In this document: one piece after another, positions 1-4,544 of the stretch | Layout: each line of letters starts with the position of its first letter | How positions within the stretch are numbered: position 1 is the stretch's first letter | Assembly (NCBI GenBank): GCA_025352865.1 | Contig: JANXSB010000280.1 | Location: 1-5,295 of the forward strand | Direction: 5' to 3' | DNA length: 5,295 nucleotides | Source of the DNA: Chthoniobacter sp. | Lineage (GTDB): Bacteria; Verrucomicrobiota; Verrucomicrobiia; Chthoniobacterales; Chthoniobacteraceae | Position numbers and translations under genes: made by a program | The notes under the pieces: generated by a model | What the model saw: the letters and a program-made list of their open reading frames with translations, nothing else | What the model was told of the DNA's origin: nothing | Database searches by the model: none

Positions 1-217
1 CGCCGCGAGCGGCAAGCGCAGACTGGCGCGGAGAATCAAAACCTCCCTTGTTCCTTGGCCTTGTTTCACGGCTCGGGACTGGAAGCGGAATCAAAGCGCG
101 GGCTCCCGCAAAATTCCCCCCACCGCAACGCGGCTGTCGCCCGCCGCACTTGCGCAAACATAGTTGACACCCTGTTGACACCCACCAGCGAATCGTACTG
201 AATCCCCATGCGCCAGA
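1..217. other. Non-coding or unassigned left flank
   Basis: I see no convincing gene here. The minus-strand frame that continues out of the IS110 remnant stays open to the left edge, but its product past the breakpoint is rich in Arg, Gly, Pro and Cys and resembles no family I know; an open frame is easily kept by chance at this GC content. Plus-strand frames are short and also unrecognisable. The only clear structure is an 11-bp tandem duplication at 163-183, listed separately. The stretch may be host DNA next to the broken insertion sequence, or the edge of a gene lying mostly outside the window. Confidence 0.5.
163..183. repeat. 11-bp-period tandem repeat containing two TTGACA boxes
   Basis: The 10-mer GTTGACACCC occurs at 163-172 and again at 174-183, separated by one T, giving a period of 11 bp, about one helical turn. 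Each copy contains TTGACA, the consensus -35 hexamer, on the plus strand. No good -10 box lies 16-18 bp downstream of either copy, so I do not call a promoter. Two same-face copies could be a protein-binding site or a small duplication scar near the IS110 breakpoint at about 218. Confidence 0.55.
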
Positions 218-634
218 CTTCGTGCGTTCGCGCACCCAGAACAGCCGCTGGCGCAGCACCTCCTTGCGCCGCCGCGTCACCAGCCCCGGCACATGCGCGC
301 GCGGCACCGCCCCCAGCCGCAGCAGGAACGCCAGCGCCCGCGCGTCCACCTTGTCGGTCTTGATCTGCGCCTCCGCGATGATCCGCGTCTTGTAGGGATG
401 CGCCAGCACGACCTCCCCGGCCAGCCCCGTGGCCTCGATCAGGTCATGCACCTTGCCCCAGCCCCAGCACGCCTCGATGACCACCCGGCACGGCCCGCCC
501 ACCGCGCGCAGATACTCCGCCAACCCCTCCCGGTCCTGGGTGGCGATCTTCGCCTCCCGCAGGCGTTCGCCCGCTTCGTTGAGCGCGCTCAGCACGCACT
601 GCTTCTTGTGGATGTCGATTCCGATGTAGTTCAT
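218..634 (-). pseudogene. IS110-family transposase, N-terminal catalytic half only (truncated)
   Basis: The ATG is at 634-632 on the minus strand. Residues 1-138 read as the RuvC-like DEDD domain of IS110-family recombinases: Asp7 in YIGIDIHKK, Glu54 in VVIEACWGWGK, and Asp94 and Asp97 in KTDKVDARALA. These four acidic residues are the expected metal-binding catalytic set. Homology ends around Thr138-Lys139 (about 218), just where the family continues into a long helical linker and the C-terminal domain carrying the essential serine. That half is absent; instead the frame runs without a stop for about 70 more codons of unrelated sequence to the window edge. Intact members are roughly 300-400 residues. 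IS110 enzymes move their element with a bridge RNA made from the non-coding end, so this copy should be inactive. Upstream, a GGAGG sits about 20 nt from the ATG, too far for a normal ribosome binding site. The breakpoint is judged from family knowledge, to within about 15 bp. Confidence 0.88.
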
Positions 635-672
635 GGTGTGTGGTTGGTTTGTTTCCTCCCTTCTCCCACACC

Positions 673-734
673 TTCCCCGCTCAGAAAATCTTTCCATGCT
701 CGCCGGCGAAGCCGGCTTTCATGTTATCTGTCCC
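673..734. repeat. 62-bp direct repeat, copy A, with internal hairpin
   Basis: This copy matches 847-908 base for base except one position (T versus C in the TCTTTCC/TCTTCCC stretch). It starts TTCCCCGCTCAGAAAATC and ends ATGTTATCTGTCCC. Inside is a 29-nt symmetric hairpin at 695-723: CATG, 3 nt, GCCGGC, loop GAA, GCCGGC, 3 nt, CATG. The GC stem is followed by only three T residues, so it is a poor intrinsic terminator. Size, GC-rich palindrome and intergenic location resemble REP-type repeats, but I do not recognise a named family. Confidence 0.9.
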
Positions 735-827
735 GAATGGCACTTAGTTAAGGACGAAGATGGATGCGTTCCAGCGCCATTCTACTCTGTTGGATGGCGA
801 CTGGCGGGGCTTAACTAAGTGCCATTC
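735..827. repeat. 93-bp foldback element with perfect 18-bp inverted ends (MITE-like)
   Basis: The left end GAATGGCACTTAGTTAAG (735-752) is the exact reverse complement of the right end CTTAACTAAGTGCCATTC (810-827). A second, imperfect pair lies inside, CCAGCGCCAT (771-780) against ATGGCGACTGG (794-804), differing by one extra base, so the whole unit can fold into one long two-tier stem-loop. No coding frame of note is inside. Perfect terminal inverted repeats around a short non-coding core are typical of a miniature inverted-repeat element mobilised by a transposase elsewhere. No adjacent target-site duplication is evident, since the flanks are CTGTCCC on the left and CAGTCTG on the right. 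A structured RNA or a REP-type doublet are alternatives. Confidence 0.8.
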
Positions 828-846
828 CAGTCTGTCCCTTGTTCTA

Positions 847-908
847 TTCCCCGCTCAGAAAATCTTCCCATGCTCGCCGGCGAAGCCGGCTTTCATGTTA
901 TCTGTCCC
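847..908. repeat. 62-bp direct repeat, copy B, with internal hairpin
   Basis: This is the second copy of the repeat at 673-734, in the same orientation and 174 bp downstream. The CATG/GCCGGC hairpin falls at 869-897 and is fully conserved. The two copies flank the 93-bp foldback plus a 19-bp spacer (828-846). With one difference in 62 bp, either the duplication is recent or both copies come from a well-conserved dispersed family. Confidence 0.9.
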
Positions 909-925
909 TCGTTCCCGTTCCTATT

Positions 926-954
926 GCATGATCCGGGTTTAACCTCAATCATGC
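926..954. repeat. 29-nt symmetric inverted repeat (hairpin)
   Basis: GCATGAT (926-932) pairs exactly with ATCATGC (948-954). Inside, after 3 unpaired nt on each side, GGTT (936-939) pairs with AACC (941-944) around a single T. The layout (outer arm, 3-nt internal loop, inner arm, small loop, 29 nt in total) mirrors the hairpin inside the 62-bp repeats, though the sequence is unrelated. It lies about 30 bp beyond the stop codon of the minus-strand zinc-ribbon gene and has no T-run, so it is not a standard intrinsic terminator. It could be an insertion-sequence end, a REP-like unit or a transcript-end stabiliser. Confidence 0.7.
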
Positions 955-983
955 GTTCTGTTTCATGGCGTCTCCATTCAGAC

Positions 984-2042
984 TCATTTTGCGGGTTTTG
1001 TTACGAGCGTGACCCTGCCGTGTGCAATGTGCACATCGGCAAATCGGTCAAACTGTTGGATTTGCTTTTCGAAGGCTTTCGCAAGGCCGGCTAATGTGCT
1101 GCTACCGCTTACCCCGAGAGTCGGATGCACAGGTAGATTGTCATAAAATAATTCGATGATTTCTGGCGAGAACACTCCATTCACAAACCGTGCGCGGAAA
1201 GTGACACTGTTTAGTAGCTGCTGGCCTTTTGCTTCGCCCTGTGTGGTGATAGTCACAGCTCCCGAAGCAAAAGTGACGAACGCACCTTCTTTCTGTTTAA
1301 GAATCCGACGAAGATAATAATTCACGTCATACTCATTTAGCGTAATCGCAACTGCGGCCCTTGAATTCATCATTGCGACCCACAACTCTCCGACATCCAC
1401 ATCTGGGAACCGTGCTCCGGCGAGGTCTTCTTCGACCTGTCTCTTCGCGGCCAGAAGCCTCTGTCTCGCGGCCTCTTCAGGAGTGACAACTGGCGGAGTC
1501 GGTGTTGGATTTACGTAATTGTTACCTTGAGGAGTGGCGGAACGCTCACTGTTCTGAATGGAGGCTTTTGCTGCTACTCCAAGTCCAAGAAACGATGACA
1601 CGAACGGTGCGAATGTGACAAAGACTGGCCCTCCAATGATGGACGTAAAGAGCAACAGGATTCCTGTAAGCGTCCCACCCCGCGCGATGACCATTATTGA
1701 CAGGATGAAGGTCACAAAGAACACCGGACCGGCCACCAACCACGATGCGAAGCCGAGGAAAGGAAGGAGTGCAACACCGCAGACAAGGAAAATCAGAATC
1801 CACGCTGCCCTAGCCAACCCTTTGTGATTCTTGGCCGGTTGGTGGATTACGATATGGGTGGCTTGGTGTGGAATGGGCACAGGAGAATTGGATGTTGCGG
1901 CTGGTGTGCTTGCTCGAACCGGATTGGGTAAATTCGCAGCAGGCTTTCCCACAGAATTTGATAATGGGTATCCACACTGAGGGCATTGCGGAGCCGCTGT
2001 AGAAACCTGTTTGGAGCATTCTGGGCAGGAAATGAGAGCCAT
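984..2042 (-). CDS. Zinc-ribbon multi-pass membrane protein of unknown function
   Basis: The product has 352 residues. Residues 1-26 form a zinc ribbon with two CxxC knuckles (Cys6/Cys9 and Cys20/Cys23; the second reads CPQCGYP), very like the N-terminal ribbons of many bacterial membrane proteins that begin MALISCPEC. A Pro/Ala/Ser-rich linker follows (about 27-70), then three hydrophobic segments (about 79-101, 103-120 and 124-150), a second Pro-rich linker (about 165-188) and a soluble C-terminal domain of about 160 residues. That domain mixes beta-like stretches (AVTITTQ, TFRARFVNG, HGRVTLV) with helices and loosely recalls lipid-binding-like domains seen behind membrane anchors; this is only an impression. 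I chose the ATG at 2042 because the ribbon begins right after it. An ATG six codons upstream (2060) is possible, and the frame stays open to 2669 but there runs antisense to the toxin-antitoxin genes. No clear Shine-Dalgarno is visible. Base composition is visibly less GC-rich than in its neighbours, and the gene is transcribed opposite to everything to its right. Function unknown. Confidence 0.85.
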   Translation of the reverse strand: MALISCPECSKQVSTAAPQCPQCGYPLSNSVGKPAANLPNPVRASTPAATSNSPVPIPHQATHIVIHQPAKNHKGLARAAWILIFLVCGVALLPFLGFASWLVAGPVFFVTFILSIMVIARGGTLTGILLLFTSIIGGPVFVTFAPFVSSFLGLGVAAKASIQNSERSATPQGNNYVNPTPTPPVVTPEEAARQRLLAAKRQVEEDLAGARFPDVDVGELWVAMMNSRAAVAITLNEYDVNYYLRRILKQKEGAFVTFASGAVTITTQGEAKGQQLLNSVTFRARFVNGVFSPEIIELFYDNLPVHPTLGVSGSSTLAGLAKAFEKQIQQFDRFADVHIAHGRVTLVTKPAK

Positions 2043-2291
2043 ATAATGGTGGTTAAACATTCGCCAACGCAAAGCAAGCCCGGAAAACTGGCCTGGGGCA
2101 CGGAACAAGGGGGAATAGGGGTCAGTCAGCAAATATTGACAGCCGCTTTTCATTTTCAACCCACGCACCAACCACGCCAGACCAAGCGTAGTTGCCGCCA
2201 GCGCGTTGTTTGCCCTCGGGGATTGGCGAGGCTTTCCTTTTCGGTCGAACCGCACTCGCATTCTGCGCGGTGTCTGCTCTACTGACCGCAC
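2043..2291. promoter_or_regulatory. Divergent intergenic region between zinc-ribbon gene and vapBC
   Basis: This 249-bp region should hold the promoters of both flanking genes. On the minus strand a weak candidate is TTGAAA (-35, 2159-2154) and AATATT (-10, 2137-2132) with a 16-bp spacer, about 90 bp upstream of the zinc-ribbon ATG. On the plus strand no convincing promoter or vapBC operator palindrome stands out. At 2111-2142 a segment containing AGGGGTCAGTCAGCAAATATT and then GACA resembles, from memory, a motif often seen near REP-associated tyrosine transposases; no such gene is in the window. Only the regional role is well supported; the individual boxes are guesses. Confidence 0.35.
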
Positions 2292-2504
2292 ATGAGCGTT
2301 ATCGAAACCATTGTCCGGGGCGTCCAGAGCCTTCCCCTTCGCGAGCAGGTGGAAGTGGCCCGTTACGTCCACCGGCTCAGCGCCAGCGTGCAAAGCGAAC
2401 GGGCCGCCGTGTTGAGGCGCACTCATGGCGTGCTCGACGAAATGGACGGCAAAGCCTTTGAGTCGGCCATGCACGACGCCCGCCACGCGGAGATGCATGG
2501 CTGA
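2292..2504 (+). CDS. VapB-like antitoxin (small protein upstream of PIN toxin)
   Basis: This is a 70-residue protein encoded directly before a PIN-domain toxin and overlapping it by 8 bp, the usual layout of a type II toxin-antitoxin operon. Residues 3-30 look like an amphipathic helical antitoxin N-terminus with an LP motif (SLPLREQVEVARYVHRL), similar in feel to the short antitoxin family with an LPxxxQxEVxxF core (DUF2281-like). The C-terminal part (about 36-70) is charged and His-rich and would be the toxin-binding tail. I do not see a clear AbrB, ribbon-helix-helix or Phd fold, so the DNA-binding class is open. The antitoxin should bind and block the toxin and repress the operon. The ATG at 2292 has no obvious Shine-Dalgarno. 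The call rests mainly on context and size. Confidence 0.75.
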   Translation: MSVIETIVRGVQSLPLREQVEVARYVHRLSASVQSERAAVLRRTHGVLDEMDGKAFESAMHDARHAEMHG

Positions 2505-2895
2505 CCGTGCCGGAGGCATCCTGCTGGACACCAGCGTTGTCATCGCGCATCTGCGCGGGCAGATTGACGTGCTCTCACTAACCGCTCCTGCCGAGCCATT
2601 GTTCGTTCCCTTGGTGGCTCTCGGTGAGCTGTACAAAGGAGCCGAGAAGTCGGCGCGTCCGGCACACAACCGGCGCTTGGTGGATGACTTTCTGCAAATG
2701 GCCGCGTTGCTTTACCCCGACACTGCCACCGCCGAGAGCTACGCCAAGGCGGCTGTTGCGCTGGAAGCCAGAGGCCAGGTCATTCCTGAAAATGACCTAT
2801 GGATCGCCGCGGTCGCCCTCGAATGCGACCTGCCGCTGGCCACGCGTGATGCCCACTTCGACCGGGTTGATGGCCTGAACGTGATCCGCTGGTAG
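2497..2895 (+). CDS. vapC: VapC-type PIN-domain ribonuclease toxin
   Basis: A 132-residue PIN-domain protein of normal VapC length. All the acidic residues of the active site are present: Asp11 in ILLDTSVV, Glu44 in ALGELYKG, Asp100 in ENDLWIAA, and Asp118 in ATRDAHFDRV with Asp122 close by. These bind Mg2+ or Mn2+ for RNA cleavage; VapC toxins typically cut tRNA or rRNA and stop translation when the antitoxin is lost. The LGELYKGAEK and PENDLWIAA stretches are hallmark VapC sequence. The ATG at 2497 overlaps the antitoxin stop (2502-2504) in another frame, which suggests translational coupling. An in-frame ATG at 2425 would add 24 residues antisense in character to the antitoxin and is unlikely. 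The gene appears intact and probably active; its RNA target cannot be read from sequence. Confidence 0.93.
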   Translation: MADRAGGILLDTSVVIAHLRGQIDVLSLTAPAEPLFVPLVALGELYKGAEKSARPAHNRRLVDDFLQMAALLYPDTATAESYAKAAVALEARGQVIPENDLWIAAVALECDLPLATRDAHFDRVDGLNVIRW

Positions 2896-2910
2896 CCCGC
2901 GCAACTACGT

Positions 2911-2925
2911 GCCCGCATCGCGGGC
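2911..2925. repeat. Short GC hairpin between vapC and gspH
   Basis: GCCCGC (2911-2916) pairs with GCGGGC (2920-2925) around an ATC loop, 15 bp after the vapC stop. It could slow or end transcription from the toxin-antitoxin operon, but the next bases are GCAAACG with no T-run, so it is not a typical intrinsic terminator. No clear promoter for the downstream operon is visible in 2896-2983. Confidence 0.4.
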
Positions 2926-2983
2926 GCAAACGCAGCAAACGCGCACTCGCATTTTTCCGCGGCGCGGGCATCTTGCCGGGCTC

Positions 2984-3481
2984 ATGCAGAACCTCTCCTC
3001 CAGGCGCGCTTTCACGCTCATCGAGATGATGCTCGCGCTCGCCATCGCCATCGCGGTGGTGGTGCTGGCCATCCCGAACATGCGCGGCGTGTCGCGCGAG
3101 CGGCGGCTGCGCGAGACGTTTGAAAAATTCGACGGGCTCGCGCGCAAGGCGCAGCTCAATGCCGTGCGCCAGCAGCGGTCGTGGTCCATCTCGTGGGAGC
3201 AGAACCGCATCGTGCTCCAGCCGGACGACCCGAGACCCGAGGAGATCGAGAGCGGCGATGCGCAGGAGGAGGAGCTGCCGATTTCAAAGGAGGAAGGCTT
3301 CACGCTCGAGCGTCATGCCGCGCTGCTCGCGCCGAAGGACACGCCCGGCGTGTGGACCTTCTGGCGCAGCGGCACGTGCGAGCCGGTGATCGTGAGCTAC
3401 AGCGGCCCCGAGGGATCGTGGTCCGCGCAATACGATCCGCTGACCGGCCACGGGGAACTCATTGATCTCGCGATACGATGA
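2984..3481 (+). CDS. gspH: Type II secretion minor pseudopilin GspH-like
   Basis: The 165-residue product opens with a type IV prepilin leader: nine residues ending SSRRA, then FTLIEMMLALAIAIAVVVLAI. Cleavage by the prepilin peptidase (GspO/PilD) would fall between Ala9 and Phe10, leaving Glu14 as the conserved Glu+5. Ala instead of Gly at -1 is less common but tolerated. The N-terminal helix (10-31) anchors the protein in the inner membrane before assembly; the rest is a periplasmic domain with an acidic insert (about 80-100, DPRPEEIESGDAQEEE). Length, hydrophobic helix and first place before gspI-gspJ-gspK point to GspH, one of four minor pseudopilins capping the pseudopilus. The start at 2984 gives a normal leader; an in-frame ATG at 2909 would give an improbable 34-residue leader. 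GspH is the least conserved of the four, so the name leans on gene order. Confidence 0.82.
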   Translation: MQNLSSRRAFTLIEMMLALAIAIAVVVLAIPNMRGVSRERRLRETFEKFDGLARKAQLNAVRQQRSWSISWEQNRIVLQPDDPRPEEIESGDAQEEELPISKEEGFTLERHAALLAPKDTPGVWTFWRSGTCEPVIVSYSGPEGSWSAQYDPLTGHGELIDLAIR

Positions 3482-3891
3482 AAGCCGTCCGCCATTTTCA
3501 TGAAAAATCCGCGGCCTTCATGCTGCTGGAGGCGATGCTTGCGGTGGCCATCTTCGCGCTCGCGGTGATCGGGCTGAGCCGCTGCGTGGAGAACTGCATG
3601 CGCTCCGAGCGCATCCGCCGCGAGGAGGGCCTCGCGCAGCGCGTGCTCGCAAATTTCCAGACGCAGATCGAGACGGAGGCGCTGCCGCTCGCGGACACGA
3701 TGACCGAGCAGCTCAAGGGCGCGTGGGCGGGCATGACGCTGAACATCACGCGCGAGCAGATGAAGCTGCAGAATGAAAAGGAGCAGGAGCTTTTCGGCCT
3801 CTACAAGGTCCACCTCGACGTGAGCTGGAAGGCCGGCAGGGAGACAGTCCACCGGGAGCTGTCGTTCATCGTCTATCCAAAGCAGCAATGA
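3478..3891 (+). CDS. gspI: Type II secretion minor pseudopilin GspI-like
   Basis: A 137-residue protein with a 13-residue basic leader (MKAVRHFHEKSAA) followed by FMLLEAMLAVAIFALAVIGL. The expected cleavage is Ala13/Phe14, with Glu18 at +5. The hydrophobic helix leads into an amphipathic stretch (about 35-60, SERIRREEGLAQRVL) and a small periplasmic domain, matching the short length of GspI. The LLEAMLAVAIFALA sequence is characteristic of the GspI/PulI family. In studied systems GspI binds GspJ and GspK to form the tip complex that starts pseudopilus assembly. The start codon overlaps the gspH stop by 4 bp (ATGA), so translation is probably coupled. Two cysteines just after the helix (Cys36, Cys40) are worth noting but their role is unknown. 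Confidence 0.87.
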   Translation: MKAVRHFHEKSAAFMLLEAMLAVAIFALAVIGLSRCVENCMRSERIRREEGLAQRVLANFQTQIETEALPLADTMTEQLKGAWAGMTLNITREQMKLQNEKEQELFGLYKVHLDVSWKAGRETVHRELSFIVYPKQQ

Positions 3892-4544
3892 AAATGCCGC
3901 ATCCATTTTCCAAGTCGCGCGGCGGCTTCACGCTGCTCGAGGTGATGCTCGCAGTCGCGATCATCGGGTTCACGACGGTCGGGATTTTCCGCTTCGTGCA
4001 GTCCACGGTGCGCGCGGTCGCGGTGTCGGTCGAGGACACGGAGGAGCAGCTTCGTGTGGACCGGCTCGTGGCGCTCGTTCAGGAGGAATTTTACAACCTC
4101 CCCGCGCGTGGCCAGACGAACATCCAAGGCGAGAGCATCAAGCTGAACGGTGCGGATTTTGATTCGATCGAGTGGCGTTCGCGCGGCGGGCCGGGGCTGA
4201 TGACGACGGCGGCGACCGGCGAGTACCGCGTGAAGCTGCGCATCCAGCCGATCGAGAAAAATTCAAACCAATACGAGATCGGCTACTGGCGCAGACCTGC
4301 GCTGCTGGAGACCGAAGGTGGCCTCGTCGCCGGCGGCAGCGACAAGGACGCGACGTGGGTGCCGCTGTTGCAACGCGTGTCGGCGCTGCGGATCCGGTAT
4401 TGGGATTCGCGGCTCGGGCAGCTCCTCGATTCGTGGCGCGATCCGACGGTGCGGCCCGCGTTCGTGATCATGAGCATCACGCGCGAGGGCGACGACGTGC
4501 CCTACGAGGCTGTGCTGCGCATCCCCATTTCCGCCGTGCAATGA
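3888..4544 (+). CDS. gspJ: Type II secretion minor pseudopilin GspJ
   Basis: A 218-residue protein with leader MKMPHPFSKSRGG and then FTLLEVMLAVAIIGFTTVGIFRFV; cleavage at Gly13/Phe14 leaves Glu18 at +5, here with the canonical Gly. The periplasmic domain contains features expected of GspJ: paired acidic and aromatic stretches after the helix (DTEEQLRVDRLVALVQEEF), a central beta-rich region (EYRVKLRIQPI, YEIGYWRRP) and, near the C-terminus, LLQRVSALRIRYWDS followed by PAFVIMSI, which mirrors the family's V..l.lryyd and P..v.i.i blocks. GspJ is the largest of the three Glu+5 minor pseudopilins and sits with GspI and GspK at the tip. ATGA overlaps link it to gspI upstream and gspK downstream. 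Length is normal and no damage is seen. Confidence 0.9.
   Translation: MKMPHPFSKSRGGFTLLEVMLAVAIIGFTTVGIFRFVQSTVRAVAVSVEDTEEQLRVDRLVALVQEEFYNLPARGQTNIQGESIKLNGADFDSIEWRSRGGPGLMTTAATGEYRVKLRIQPIEKNSNQYEIGYWRRPALLETEGGLVAGGSDKDATWVPLLQRVSALRIRYWDSRLGQLLDSWRDPTVRPAFVIMSITREGDDVPYEAVLRIPISAVQ

Larger units (their letters stand above)
635..983. other. Gene-free repeat cluster between IS110 remnant and zinc-ribbon gene
   Basis: This stretch of about 350 bp has no credible coding region but is packed with structured repeats: the direct repeats at 673-734 and 847-908, the foldback at 735-827 and the hairpin at 926-954. The octamer TCTGTCCC appears three times (727-734, 831-838, 901-908), marking segment boundaries. 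Short open frames cross the area but show no family resemblance and follow the repeats. Because it lies immediately 5' of an IS110 transposase start, part of it (from 635 rightward) could be the transposon's non-coding left end, where group-IS110 elements encode their bridge RNA; I cannot locate that end. Confidence 0.7.

Noticed and set aside
164..203. Sigma-70 promoter from the TTGACA boxes at 163-183
   Set aside because: No acceptable -10 hexamer lies 16-18 bp downstream of either box, and no gene starts to the right on that strand.
695..723. GC hairpin in the 62-bp repeat as a rho-independent terminator
   Set aside because: The stem is followed by TTTCATG on one strand and GAGCATGG on the other, with no U-tract; it also occurs twice as part of a longer repeat.
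293..751. Plus-strand open frame of 152 codons over the IS110 region
   Set aside because: It is antisense to the transposase, whose DEDD motifs are unmistakable; the plus-strand product is Arg/Pro/His-rich low-complexity sequence.
673..908. CRISPR array
   Set aside because: There are only two repeats, 62 bp long and separated by 112 bp that itself contains inverted repeats; no further units and no cas gene.
819..1094. Plus-strand frame of 91 codons crossing repeat copy B
   Set aside because: It consists of repeat sequence followed by antisense of the zinc-ribbon gene's end; no family resemblance or ribosome binding site.
2909..2983. Longer GspH start at 2909
   Set aside because: It would add 25 basic residues before the prepilin leader and cover the hairpin after vapC; the ATG at 2984 gives a standard nine-residue leader.
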